The notes under the pieces: generated by a model
What the model was told of the DNA's origin: nothing
The model's database searches: none
Seen by the model: the letters and a program-made list of their open reading frames with translations, nothing else
Program-made: the position numbers and the translations under genes
Shown here: in pieces, positions 43,733 through 55,061 of the stretch
How the letters are laid out: each line of letters starts with the position of its first letter
Numbering within the stretch: position 1 is the stretch's first letter
Assembly (NCBI GenBank): GCA_036365455.1
Contig: JAWQUS010000011.1
Span: 6,034,001-6,098,000 of the forward strand
From: Macrosoma leucophasiata
Lineage: Eukaryota; Arthropoda; Insecta; Lepidoptera; Hedylidae
Length of the DNA stretch: 64,000 bases
Reading direction: 5' to 3'

Positions 43733-43905
43733 TTTTAACCGACTTCAAATAAAGGAGGAGGTTCTCAATTCGTCCGGAACATTTTTTTTTATGTATGTTC
43801 ACCGATAATTTGAAAACGCCTGCATCGATTTGGATAATTTTGGTTTTGTTTGAAAGGGTGTGCCTCACAGTTGGTCCCATTGTAACCATGTCAATATGTG
43901 ATGGA
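43733..43905 (-). mobile_element. Repeat family N (Helitron-like end)
   Basis: Terminus 'tttttaaccgacttcaaata' then 'ggaggaggttctcaattcgt'. The inner part 'tgcatcgatttggataattt' is also typical. A truncated N-type end is seen again near 44195-44215. Confidence 0.65.
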
Positions 43906-44224
43906 GGAATGAGAAATATCGGTGCCAAGCCAATAGTGCGGCCCGCGCGTATAACGAATGTTGTGTTGTTGCAGTGTTAACAAATGCGGCTAAATGAATC
44001 GCAGTGAAATAGGCTCAATTTTTTTTTATTCAACTTGGTAACTACTTCAAACCTATGAGTAGGTAGGTACGTAGCCCTTAATAAAGTAATTGTCTCATTA
44101 TAATTAATAGGTTACGTGTTTACTCCCTTAAAGTGAAATTATCTAATTGAGTTTATTTATTGCTTTTTAGTGTTTTTTGTCTATTCAGTTTTTAATTTTT
44201 TTGAAGGCGGTTTTTCTTCAAGGT

Positions 44225-44335
44225 CAAAGGTCAGACAACACAGAAACAGACGTGCCACCTGATGTAAGTGGTCTAACCATCGCCTATGAACATTTGCAAC
44301 ACTACGGGAGTTGCTAACGCACTGTCCTTGAAGGA
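44225..44335 (+). mobile_element. Retroposon-like segment
   Basis: 'gtgccacctgatgtaagtgg', 'tcgcctatgaacatttgcaa' and 'gggagttgctaacgcactg' match a common lepidopteran retroposon 3' region ('ccacctgatggtaagtggt...'). It carries no tail, so LINE or SINE origin cannot be decided. Confidence 0.5.
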
Positions 44336-44340
44336 CTCCC

Positions 44341-44840
44341 TTGACTCCAATTTTGAAAAATCCCATATTGTAGCGCCAGAGATACACATCGAAAGGAAGT
44401 TCGTGTCACAGTGTGCACGTTCTGGGCAAAAAAGATAAACTTTGCACATACACACACAATCAGAACTTAATATCGTACATAATCTGAACCACATTACATT
44501 CCTTCCTATACCCAGTGGCGTATATATGAGGTCTCTAAAGACAATTTCGGTCGGATCAAAAAGCAATAGGTTTGAATTCAATCCTTGAGTCGATCACGTA
44601 CAAGACCCATCGACCTTCCCAACACACCGCTTCCTGAAAGTTAAACGGTTCGACGTCATTTGTAAGTACATTCATCTTTTAGCTGATTCTTTAACGTTCA
44701 AAGCTGGTTACTGAATAACAACGGTTCTTTCAATCTCGATGATGAAAACGAAAGAAGATAATAATGGTTAGGCAGTTACAGCTTATTTGACTTTAAACTG
44801 TTATTTTTTTAATGGCAAAGAGAGTAGGTATTATGGACTT
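44341..44840. other. Unassigned stretch
   Basis: No gene or repeat recognised. Confidence 0.4.
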
Positions 44841-44942
44841 CGCGCATGGCCCCGTGACTGGTGTAGATCGTAAGCGATCTACTCGGATAACAAGAGGCGA
44901 AGGACGTATAATGAGTTGCCATTATTATTTATTATTATTATG
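44841..44942 (+). mobile_element. SINE family C, internally deleted, with ATT tail
   Basis: Head 'cgcgcatggccccgtgactg' joins after 40 bp to the 3' end 'acgtataatgagttgccatt' and an (ATT)n tail. The junction differs from the 23.6-kb deletion copy. Confidence 0.75.
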
Positions 44943-45140
44943 GGCTTGTTTTTTACTGATGTAATTATTAATGTTTTACCACATTTTGCTTTTAAGGGTT
45001 CTAAAAGTATTTAAAGGATCACTTATCTGTCTGTCTGTATAATTTGCCATCATCATTACATTAAAAAAAACCCATAATCGATGTTTATAATGTTCATAAT
45101 TTAAGCCACTTTAAATTCTTTACTATACCCAGAGGCATGA

Positions 45141-45210
45141 TACAAATTGAAGACAGTACATCTCTGATCAATACAATAATTGATCAGAGATGTACTGTCT
45201 TCAATTTGTA
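45141..45210. repeat. Perfect hairpin, 32-bp arms, 6-nt loop
   Basis: Arms 45141-45172 and 45179-45210 are exact inverses (core agacagtacatctctgatca) around 'acaata'. No other copy in the window, no target duplication and no repeat text around it. A transcript would be a 70-nt stem-loop. Confidence 0.95.
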
Positions 45211-46214
45211 CGAACAGTATGCACATTCTACGCACGGATAATTACCCTAAAAGACTAGTCACATTTATTCAGCTCCATTCGCGTTTCGCTGAACGATTTT
45301 GGTCACACTTATCGACGCTGAATGCGGCGGAACAGGCCTGAACGCGAGAGATCAGCGCTGTACTCTATCTACAGCACTCTCATGATAAAAACACATTTGT
45401 CATCATTTATTCGTTTGCCGCGAAAGCAGAATAGACGCGGCAAGCTGAACAGATGCGTATGCAGACAGCATATAAAATGTTTGTTTTCTATGGACATAAG
45501 CTGAATTGAGCTGAATAAGTGTGAGTACTCCCTAACTCTACCTACGGCCGCAAAAAACACAAACCTACTCACAGACACTATCGCAATATGGTATAGCGTA
45601 ACCTGTGAAACACCGCCAGTAATTAAATTTTCACTATGTATTTTATTTCTTAAATCATTATTTATAATCAAATTTGTATTGAACTTGTTGAGACTTGCAT
45701 TTTACTGAAGATAGACAATTAATTTTGAAAAAAAAAACCTATATTAAAGATGCTTGAAATCGATTCGGTAATCGATTCTGAACAAACTGCTCTCAGGTTG
45801 TGCGATCATTACGTTACACGTTGTATAAGCAGCTGAGACAATAATTAATATCGAACACGTCTAACTAACACGGAAGTTTCATTAATGTAATTAGATTATT
45901 CGTCGTACAATCAACAATGTTAATGCCGTCAATCCCACGTGGAATTGATTTAATAAGAGTACTCCGTCATTAATGTAGCAGATTCAACATTTACACAAAA
46001 TGTAAGGAATTCAGCAAATACTCAGAGCGCTCGTGGTTGATCTATTCGAAGTTCTTTTGACCACAATACCACCAACGAAAGACTGTTGAGTACATATCGT
46101 TAATCAAATGTTTTGGAGTCAAAAACGTTTGACAAATTTGTGAACGTAAACCTGTATTGAAAATTGGACTTTCATTCAAAGTAAGGCTGAGTGCGATGTG
46201 TGAATCTCATCCAT
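45211..46214. other. Unassigned stretch
   Basis: One kilobase without repeat match. Frames at 45322-45504 (+) and 45369-45671 (-) overlap and are not recognised. Confidence 0.4.
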
Positions 46215-46572
46215 ACTAATAATGGCAACCCATTATACGTCCCACTGCTGGGCACGAGTCTCTCCCCTTTTTGGGGGGAGGCCTGGAGCTTACTCCACCA
46301 CGCTGCTCCAATGCGGATTGGTGGAGGTGGGTGGGTTAGTGGCCAACCCGCTGTCGGATGTTTTTCAAACCGCCCATAAGGCCTCCGACAAGTTTAACGA
46401 CTGCTATCTATCGATAGCAACCGGGACCGACGGCTTAACGTGCCCTCCGAAGCACGGAAACGCGCATTTAATTTGCCACTAGCGGTCACCCATCACACTA
46501 CCCGACCGCGCCCGTAGTGCTTAACCGAGTAGATCGCTTACGATCTACACCAGCCGCTGGGCCATGCGCGCT
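46215..46572 (-). mobile_element. SINE family C, full length
   Basis: Minus-sense from 'gaagcgcgcatggcccagcg' to the 3' end 'gggttgccattatta'. It differs from 33826-34196 by few substitutions and a shorter ATT tail. Confidence 0.85.
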
Positions 46573-46691
46573 TCTTACTAATAATAATACAATCAATGTG
46601 AAAGTAACTCTCTGTCTATCTGTTACGCTTTCACGATCAATCTCCTACGCCAAATGTGATAAAATTGAATATGGGACAAATTTGAAACTTA

Positions 46692-46840
46692 GCCTGGGTT
46701 GCACCACATCATTTGTTAAAGTTAAAGTAATTGTTACATTGCACATCCTTCTCCAACTTTAGGAAATCTATTAAAGTTAGAGTAGGATGTAAAATGTTAG
46801 AATAGAATAACTTTAACAAAAGTCGTGGTGCAACCCAGGC
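46692..46840. mobile_element. MITE, PIF/Harbinger-like, 149 bp
   Basis: Terminal repeat GCCTGGGTTGCACCAC on the left and its exact inverse on the right, flanked by TTA at 46689-46691 and 46841-46843, the classic 3-bp duplication. Inside, 'ttgttaaagtta' and 'aactttaacaaa' extend the arms to about 35 bp with gaps. No coding capacity. Confidence 0.85.
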
Positions 46841-46843
46841 TTA

Positions 46844-49104
46844 AGAAAGAACACATGCTACTTTTTGTTACACAACAACATTCACTGCAAATGATTTAGC
46901 AAAAAACAAAAAGAATCTACTAAGCAGCCAAATTTTACAAGAATCCTAAACTTTTAGATTTGCGAAAGATCAAACCACTGCGGAAATGGATTGCAACAAA
47001 GGGGTTGGTGATTGTTACTAATTGTTTTGGCACTGTAACCTAGGGTTTGAGCCAAAGAGCTGTTTACTTTGCACACACTTAATTCCCTTCAGGGACATCT
47101 TTGGAAATGATATAGCGCGTCGCATGATATTCTCAGGGTAATAAAAAGGAGATTAGCTTCTTAGTGTAAATATATTCTACTGGCTGAAGCTCGCATCCGT
47201 TAATAGGTCACTTCTTACGCTTAATAGTGATTCGGATTAAATACCCTCCTTAGATATAGCACATGTCTAGAATACCTAATTTCTAATATTCTTACCAAAA
47301 ACGTAATTGTGTTCAAACAAAAAGTTTTACTACAGGCTCATGCCCAGGTCAATCTAACCTTCAGAAAAACCACAAGCCATGTTTGAAAGGAAATGCGATT
47401 CACATCACACTTTCAACGTAAGATCTAAACGAATGCCTTTAATTTTCTAGTGATTTTTGAAAGAAAGAAAGAAAATATTTTTTATTTCGAGTATCTACCT
47501 AAGATTATACAAACATTTTCGAAAAGTCATTAAGAATCAATAAATTAAATTATTGGAATACAGTCTTCAACTGTGTTGGACCCACAATCAGAAAGACAGA
47601 CAGATGCCAAAGAGACCTTTTAAGATTTTTCGTTTCCTTTTCGGTTCAGATCCAAGCAAAGCATGTCAATATTATCGCTTAACAGCGTCCGAACCATACT
47701 GCAACATATTCTATAGCAAAGCGTAACGCACTTTCAACATAAGATCCAAACGATTGTGCTCAATGTTCAAAGGAATATATCCTTAAGTCACATCAAGCGC
47801 ACTTCAAACTTTAGATACGCAAATATACTCCGTCGGGCGTAATCCGTAACATTTGGCCAAAATGGCCGAAATTAGATTCCACTATTCGCGCCTACCAAGG
47901 GTTTGCATTCATCTGAAATTAGACTATTGTGATTGTTCTTGTTGCATTTCTAATTTAATTTACTATAACTTTTGTAAACAAATAAATTGTTAATACAAAA
48001 GTTGTAGTTATTACGTGTTTTAACTTTCCAATTTTTCAATATTTACTTTGCCTGTGAATATACATTATTCTAAACATATTAAAAAACCTTAATTAATCTA
48101 CATAATAAAAAAAACATTAAAATATATTTAAAAGCTAAATAATATTTACATAAAATACTTTCTGTTTAATACTTTGTGTTAATTACTTCCTGTGTTATGG
48201 TACCCAGAAGGCTGGCAGCATTGCCTCGTTGGATGGCAATGCTGATTCTTTGACCTAAAAATTGACTTTCAAATCAGTTCACACTTATGCTAATAAATTG
48301 GCAAAAATAGTTTTATATCAAGTTATCGCTTAATTTTAATGGTATTCATATAAAGATTAAAGTGATATTTGACTGTTAAATTTTGCGAAATATGTTTTGG
48401 AATATATACTTTTTAAACACGTATCCTAATTACCATATTTATAAATACGCATTAAAGGAAGACCAGTTTGAATTTAACATTTTCGAATTCCCCCAACATT
48501 AGTAACAGAAAAATCAATAATAATTTCATTTCCTGTTGGTGGTTCATCAGCAATTTTTTTACAACTTTTATTGATTTAACCAGAGCGTTTGAATATGCAA
48601 AAGTTTGATTTGAAATACACACTAAAAAATTCTGTAGTTGAAACTGGAATATTCAAAAATATGGTAATAGTTCTCGTAGGTATGCGTTGACGTCACCAGA
48701 TTCGATATGGGTGACGATTTGTATAAACCTTGACAGTTTTATTGGAGGGATTACTAGTATTAAACTGGGAACGTCGGAACCCATTTTTTGTACCTTTCAA
48801 CATATATTTTATATGTGATTGAATGCGGATAAAATGTTTTAGATCCCTGATGCATTTGAAAAGAGCAATGAATATAGACGATGTTAGGGTCGTTTTATGG
48901 ATAGGAAGAAATATTAAGCACTCCATATCTCAACCCCAAATTATTACATACGATACTTTCTGCTTTTATATACTTATTCGGGATTTCCATAGTTTAGTTG
49001 GGCGGATGTAATAAACTTCTGCATAGAGATGAAAGATCATAGATCTCCAACGTGAAATGCGTGATTGTTTTCCATTTTATTAACATAAATTTACTTACTA
49101 CGAT
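46844..49104. other. Large unassigned stretch
   Basis: 2.3 kb with almost no repeats: a (GAAA)4-type microsatellite at 47459-47475 and a loosely repeated phrase 'cactttcaacgtaagatc' (about 47410 and 47730). The 77-codon frame 48693-48926 (-) is not recognised. This is the best candidate in the window for unique intronic or intergenic DNA. Confidence 0.4.
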
Positions 49105-49262
49105 ATTGGTGAATTGGGCAAGTTGGTGAACTAGGGAAGTTGTTGAACTGGGCAGTTCACCAACTGGCACTAGGCAGAAGTTGGTATAGTGGGAGGTTGG
49201 TGAATTAGGAAATAGAACTGATGAGTTGGCTATTTGAGAAGTTGTCTTTTTAGGATAGTTAT
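49105..49262. repeat. Cryptic minisatellite-like segment
   Basis: Irregular 'aagttggtgaactgggc' words in both orientations, ending 'gagaagttgtctttttagga', the same phrase type as at 34931-35066. Confidence 0.5.
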
Positions 49263-49490
49263 CGAGACGGTCCAGAACCATCAATTTCTATACCTTCTTC
49301 ATATTATAATTTTTAAAAAATATTGCTAACTCTTACTATCTCGTGCAGAATCAGAATCAGAAATCCATTCATTCATTTAGGGTCACCCTAAAGACACGTC
49401 AAACATAAACAAAATAAATTAAAGTGAATAACAATTGATATACCTAACATGTCAAACAAACTAAAAAATATATTTAAATATATATAAATA

Positions 49491-50610
49491 CGAGGGTGGA
49501 TCCAAAAGTTCGTGGCCCAAACTACAAGGAGACATGACATCTTTTTAAATTTACCGTCATTTGTTAGTATGTCTTCTATTGATTTATTGTGCGCAGTTTC
49601 ATTCCGATACTGCACAATATAAATTTTCTGTGATTATTTGTTTGAAGCATTCTGACGCGATTTTCAATAATGGAGAAAATTGAACATCGTGCAGTCATTA
49701 AGTACCTCAATAAAAAAGGCCTGTCAGCAAAAGATATCCATCAAGATATGGTGGGCACTTTGGGGGAGTCTGCTCCATCGTATTCCAGTGTCAAGAAGTG
49801 GGTAGCTGAGTTTAAGCGCGGTCGTGAGAGCATTGAAGATGATCCTAGGAGTGGACGGCCTACAACCTCTACCACGAAAGAAAACATCGATAAAATTTGT
49901 GATCTCGTACTGGGTGATCGACGTTTGACCATTGGTAAGATAGCTAAGACAACAGACATTAGTTATGGCCGGGTGCAACACATAATAACGAAAGAATTGG
50001 GATTCCATAAGGTTCAAAGCAACAATCCAAACAGTGGAAAAGATCTGACTCACCTACACCGAAAAAGGCTAAAGTCGTTTTGTCGACTAACAAAGTCATG
50101 GCTTCTGTTTTTTGGGATGCGAAGGGCATTATTTTTGTAGATTATTTACCGAAAGGTCAAACTATTAATTCTAGTTATTATTGTAACCTTTTACGAAAAC
50201 TACGAGAAGAAATAAAAGAAAAAAGGCCGGGAATGTTGCGTAAGAAAGTTTTGTACCATCAAGACAATGCACGTGTTCACACTTCGGTTGAAACAATGTC
50301 TGTAATCCATGATTGTGGCTACGAATTGCTGCCCCACCCACCTTATTCGCCGGATCTAGCCCCCTCAGATCATCATTTATTTCCAAATTTAAAAAAACAT
50401 TTGGGTGGCTCGAAATTTTCGACCAAAGATGAGGTGATAGTCGCAGTAAACGAGTATTTCACCGACCTTCCGGAATCTTTTTTTTTCGAGGGGATAAACA
50501 AGTTGCAGTTCAGGTGAAAGAAGTGTGTCGAGACTATGTCGAAAAATAAAAATAAAATGAGACCCACTTTTCTTTCATTTTCTTGGTCGGGCTTCGAACT
50601 CTTGGATCCA
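49491..50610 (+). mobile_element. mariner transposon, different subfamily, internally deleted
   Basis: Left end cgagggtggatccaaaagtt after TA (49489-49490); right end reads inward as ggatccaagagttcgaagcc. The right terminus seems to lack the outermost 6-8 bp. It is shorter than an intact element of about 1.3 kb because of the internal deletion. Both flanks are AT-rich and share 'atatttaaatatat', so the insertion point is hard to define. Confidence 0.85.
49670..50549 (+). pseudogene. mariner transposase, internal deletion and frameshifts
   Basis: Starts [17 protein letters not shown], a pattern distinct from copies 1 and 2. The DNA-binding half ends near 50014. The sequence then jumps, in another frame, to KQQSKQW (50017), so about 55-60 residues are lost by comparison with the family, including the first catalytic aspartate (the TVDETW region). 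The second and third aspartates remain (YHQDNARVH and APSDHHLF, 34 residues between them). TGA replaces a tryptophan codon at 50515-50517, and the usual end DYVEK with its stop is found at 50532-50549 after another small shift. Dead copy. Confidence 0.9.
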
Positions 50611-51351
50611 TATATATTTAAATATATTTATAGCTCTTTGTATTTTCTCTTCATCGTTACTGAATAACACAATAATAAAAAAGTGGATATTATTATATCA
50701 CACGTAATAACGGAATTTTTCTTTAACCGTAGTATGTATATAAGGTAACATGTATACTTGTATACCATACATACCATGAAATGTCATTGCTCATTGGGAT
50801 TTTGTTTGCATGTACCATTGCGAAAATAACGCTCTTTAATATCGCAATCGCTGGTGGATTTTTATGTGTTTACTCGACATCCGAGATAATTGGACATTAA
50901 CACGACATTTCGGGTAATTTTACGGATTTATTCTCGTTTACATTAAATTTTTAGCTTCAATCCGATATTTGGGACACATTTCCGCTTTCACCTTTTATGA
51001 AGCAATATTTTTCTGCAAAACATTCATTGGCAACTGTCGTGTCATTTCGAATATTTTTTTTACACATTCATGAAACAATCAGTTCACCTTGTGACACAAA
51101 CAAATTAAAAAAGCTAAAGATATAGATAAAGAATTAGAGATAGGTCTCTATTAGGTTGCGACTCGTCGTGAGACGAGATTTCCATCATTATTAATTACAG
51201 CCATAAAACGTCCTCTGCTTAATCAAAACCTTCCCAAAGATACCCACAACAGTGTTGTGCGTCATTAAGAGATAATATGCCATTGTAACATTTTATTTTT
51301 CGCAATGTGCATGCGATTTTTGTTAAATTTCTAAAGTTTACTTCAGAAAAT
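50611..51351. other. Unassigned stretch
   Basis: AT-rich; nothing recognised. Confidence 0.4.
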
Positions 51352-51587
51352 AAAGAAAAATTGGAAAGAAAAATTTGACTTCGGGCAGGAATCGAACCTG
51401 CGACCTCAGGATAACCGGTCCAGCCACTTTATCACTAAGGCGTATATATCACTAAGGTGGTATAGTGGTAAAGCGGCTGGACTGGTACAAACATGTGAGT
51501 GAAATTTAGACAATTAAAAATAATTGTAAAGAAAAAATTGACTTCTCCATTTTTTCTTTCCCATTTTTCTTTATTTTCTAGAATATG
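51352..51587. mobile_element. tRNA-like element D', inverted pair
   Basis: The left member (minus) has T-rich flank, acceptor-like gacttcgggc, B box GGTTCGATTCC (complement at 51390-51400) and 'ggataaccggtccagccact'. After a short centre the right member (plus) repeats 'ggtatagtggtaaagcggct' and 'ggactggt', then the flank 'attgacttctcc' and 'tttctttcccatttttcttt'. The outer flanks (51352-51375 and 51563-51587) are inverses. The core differs from D at 36.7, 57 and 63.6 kb, but the 'gaagtcaaatttttctttcc' flank is shared. Confidence 0.7.
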
Positions 51588-51589
51588 CC

Positions 51590-51775
51590 ATTATCGCAAC
51601 GTAGCAGTGTCCTGCGATTAAACTACCGCCTCTGCTATCACCAAATCGCATGCTAAGCATGGCGATTATGTCATATCATATGCCACTATCGCCACGCTTG
51701 GCGAAGACTTTGGGGAAGACTTTTGTCCAGTAGAGGATTTCTTTCGGCTGAAGTAATGATAATGGCGAAGATGAT
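51590..51775 (+). mobile_element. Family J, RTE-like LINE 3' tail
   Basis: 'gcgattaaactaccgcctct', 'caaatcgcatgctaagcatg', 'gcgattatg' and 'ttttgtccagtagagga' align with 28870-29055; it ends in an imperfect ATGATGATG-like tract near 51757-51780. Confidence 0.55.
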
Positions 51776-52027
51776 CATGATGAAATAACGCCGAGTACAC
51801 TAAAAGTTTTTTGTTCAATATACGCAAATTAAACCTAAAAATTGTTCCATTTCAATGTTAAGTTTACCACCCGGAACCCGATTACACCAGGAAACACTTT
51901 CCTTAAGACGCTATAAAAATTAATTAAGCGAATAGAAGCAAAGCTAATTGCTGCATTCACAACCCGAGATAACTATCCTTATATAATACATTGTTTTGGA
52001 AATATGTTAATCGTTTTACTTTTTGCA

Positions 52028-52335
52028 CTGCCTCAGTAGCCTAGTGGTAGCAGGCCACTACTGCTACGCTGGGGTCCTGGGTTCGATTCCCAGGTCGGAG
52101 GATATAAGAGAAAACGGTGTAAAATGCTTTATCTCTGGTTCTATTGGGATTTTACATTTTCTGGAAGTTTTCCAGTACTTCAAAATTTGGTAATGTTCCC
52201 GGAAATGTCAATGGGCTCGCCAACTGTTATATGGGCCAAAACGTAACCGGCGAATCGTGGGTGTTTGCATGTATGATTGAATGCATGCATTTACCTCTGC
52301 CTACCCCTTCGGGGATTACAGGCGTGAAGTTACGT
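52028..52335 (+). mobile_element. SINE family A, best full-length copy
   Basis: Non-autonomous retroposon. The tRNA-derived head has A box TAGCCTAGTGG (52037-52047) and B box GGTTCGATTCC (52080-52090), the two internal elements for RNA polymerase III. The body contains 'tttatctctggttctattgg', 'ggccaaaacgtaaccggcga' and 'tgcctaccccttcggggatt', and ends 'aggcgtgaagttacg' with a T-run beyond. Ten further copies or pieces lie in the window on both strands. Mobilisation would need a LINE partner. No ORF. Confidence 0.9.
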
Positions 52336-52399
52336 TGTTTTTTTTTTTGATCAAGTTTTATATTTTAAAAATTTTGAAATATATCTCTATATCAACTTC

Positions 52400-52855
52400 T
52401 CTATATACAGAGTGTTCCAACACTCAACGTCGAGCCGAAACTGGGTAGATACTGGGATAGATGGTAATTATCGACGATGGTAAATAAGAAAAATCAGAAA
52501 AAAATCCATCCCTACATAAAATTTTCGTGTCACAATGTTAGTTACCATACTCCTCTCCTCCATAAACGGCTGGAACGATTCCCATGAAATTTTCTGTGCC
52601 TATTGGGTAGGTCTGAGAATCGGCCAACATCTATTTTTCGTACCCCTAAGTTATAAAAGCATCCACTACAATATTTTTTTTATTTCAGAGTTTTTTTTTT
52701 ATTTCGTTTTTATAATGTGGCATTCAAAAATACAATATAATCCTTAACTTTTACTCTGCTATTACCTACCAACCCCTATTTTTGATAGCGGTATTGGCTG
52801 TTAACTTAAATAGGAGATACGTAGTTCGTAGGGGCAGGTAGTATGTTTAAATAAA
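52400..52855 (+). mobile_element. Helitron-like or other non-autonomous element
   Basis: 'cgagccgaaactgggtagat', 'aaattttcgtgtcacaatgt' and 'tgggtaggtctgagaatcgg' to 'aggagatacgtagttcgtag' and 'gggcaggtagta'. I recognise this unit as a dispersed lepidopteran repeat; no second copy is in the window. The 70-codon frame 52535-52747 lies inside and is not a gene. Confidence 0.5.
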
Positions 52856-53639
52856 TTATTACTTAATCAACAATCTCCGAGTACAGTACAATAAAATAGA
52901 GCAACAAGAAGAAAAAAGCAAGAGAAAAGATAAGGCCAAAAGCAAACTAAAAGGCCGAGAGGAATTTCAATTTCAAACATAAACACTGTCCTAAATATAA
53001 AAGGGATAGTTGGAAGTCAATCGCCTTGAGAAACTCACACTTGACCGCTTCCTTTGTAAACTTTTAATATTACTAAATACGGGGCCGAACCTATTCTTTT
53101 ATCTTGTTGTACTCTCTCGTTTGGTTTATAATTTTGCAAGAAATTAGCGGTTACGACAAAAAAAACATTTTTTTTTCTATTAAGCTTTATTAACAGTTAA
53201 TGAACGTGTTTAAATAAAACAAAAAGTTAAAACTCCTTTGTGTGAAAAATACATATCAAAGTATCTAACAGGTTTTGATTAGTTTCTATAATTTTTATAT
53301 TGATAAAAAACGGCGGCTTTCAGGTTCATATGAAGAACCAAGTCCTACAGCTGTCCAAATAGAAATATCATCTGAACGTCCCTGTTTAGAAAAATGCCCA
53401 ACATAAGCAATAATAACTATTTATTTTAAAAATATACCTGTTTTTGTAATAAGCTTCACAATAACATATTCAAGTAACTTACATAGCAAAGCATTTCGGC
53501 TTCAACTGGTATATCTCAACGGCATGTCCATTTCAAACGCTCACAGCATATGTCTGTCCAAGTCACTTCCATCTCAAAAACATCTATCGCACATCACATA
53601 CCTACATACCTAATACACACATAAATATACCACTTTCTA
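52856..53639. other. Unassigned stretch
   Basis: AT-rich and A-rich on the plus strand around 52880-52960. The right part may be the body of the N element that ends at 53682. Confidence 0.4.
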
Positions 53640-53682
53640 TTAAGATCCTCCTCTTTTTTTTGAAGTCGGTTAAAAAGTTACA
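53640..53682 (+). mobile_element. Repeat family N terminus
   Basis: 'aagatcctcctctttttttt' then gaagtcggttaaaaag, the conserved N end also seen at 37855 and (inverted) 43733. Confidence 0.6.
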
Positions 53683-54420
53683 CAACTTGTAGGTCTTCAG
53701 ACAATTAGGAATGTATCAACACAAGATAATATGTTGACATATATTTATGTTGTAAAAGTAAAATTAAACAATAGAACAGTGCTTTAGGGTCTGTCAAAAT
53801 GTTGTTTCAGGTTTCTTATCAGACAGCGCACAAGAAGAAAAGAGACTAAACTTATAACTATCCAGTTTTCAGAGACACCTACACACGAAATATTAAAGTC
53901 CAAAAACTCTAAAAGAATATACAACGCGTCAAAGAAACTAAACAGAGAAGTCAACAGCGTAATTAGACAAGTAAAACAAGGTCACCAAAAATGTCTCCAA
54001 AGACATTATTCTTTAATTAACATAGCCTGGATCTAACATATTTACTAAAAGCAACATGTTAGCGTGGGTTGGATACAATTATTAACTCTCGTCACAAACT
54101 TCGGTCGCGCTCCAGTTGAGCGGGCGGCACGCGACCGCTCACGACGTCGTGTGTTTCAGACTGAACTCCTGAATGGAAAAGGGAGCTTCTCGTAATGAGA
54201 AGTGATAAGCTACTTTCCGAATCATAGGTTCTATTTACATAAATTTATTTTATTAATGTTACATTATTGCATTGCAACGAATTGAAATGAAGGCATTGTT
54301 TAGGGCTTCAAATTATGTTAAATGAATATTTAATTAATTTATTAAAGAGAAACTGGTCAAGTGCATGACGTTGTTTTTAAATCTATATACCTATATAAAA
54401 ATCAATTGCTATTCGTTCGT
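53683..54420. other. Unassigned stretch
   Basis: No repeat match; a GC-richer patch at 54095-54150. Confidence 0.4.
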
Positions 54421-54710
54421 TTTTTTTTATGTAATGGCAGTGGCAAACAAGCATGCAGTTCACATTGATGTTAAGTGATGACTGCAGCCTATAGACACCC
54501 ACATGAAAACCAAGGCCAAAATGCAGATGCGTTACCACTCCTGAGGCCTAAGGTGTTATGCCTCTGTGCCGGAAATTACAGGGCCGTACATTACCATCTG
54601 ACCGGAACACGATAGTGCTGAACACTACTATTTAGCGGCAAGTAAATTAGGTAATGCGGTGGTGCCTACGCCCGCGAGCTCCGTCACTGGAGCTCTACCA
54701 CCAGTAAAAG
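54421..54710 (-). mobile_element. Repeat family B, best full-length copy
   Basis: 290 bp. The sense strand (minus) starts 'ctggtggtagagctccagtg', passes 'cactatcgtgttccggtcag', 'ggccctgtaatttccggcac' and 'taggcctcaggagtggtaac', and ends 'gcatgcttgtttgccactgc' plus an A tail (T8 at 54421). The one-sided A-rich tail and frequent 5' truncation indicate retroposition, so SINE-like. No protein frame is shared among copies. About 20 copies or pieces of B and B2 make it the most frequent repeat here. Confidence 0.9.
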
Positions 54711-54712
54711 TA

Positions 54713-54937
54713 GTGTCGCTAAAACTCGAGAACGTCTGGACAGATTTGGCTAATTTTGGTTTTGAATGATTTTTGGAAGTCCAGGAAAGGATTAAAAGGT
54801 AAGAAAATATGAAGAAATTGAAGGGAAATAGAAACAACCACAATTTCATTTTCCCATATAAATAGTCCGTATCTATTATATTTTTGACACATTATTTCAT
54901 TCTCAGGCAATACGAAGTTTGCCGGGTCAGTTAGTAA
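54713..54937 (-). mobile_element. Helitron-like element, second subtype
   Basis: Inverse of 42925-43150: 'gtcgctaaaactcgagaacg' at the left, 'aagtttgccgggtcagttag' at the right. It sits between a B repeat and a K repeat with almost no spacer. Frames such as 54719-55135 only read through it. Confidence 0.75.
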
Positions 54938-55061
54938 ATACATATTTTCTATGGAGTTGTTAAAAAAAATTGTTAAAGACATTTGATCGACTATTAAGTA
55001 CTCGCAAACTAGTAAAGCCAACTTAAGTGTGATAGTTTTCCTTTTAATTTCGTTATATGTA

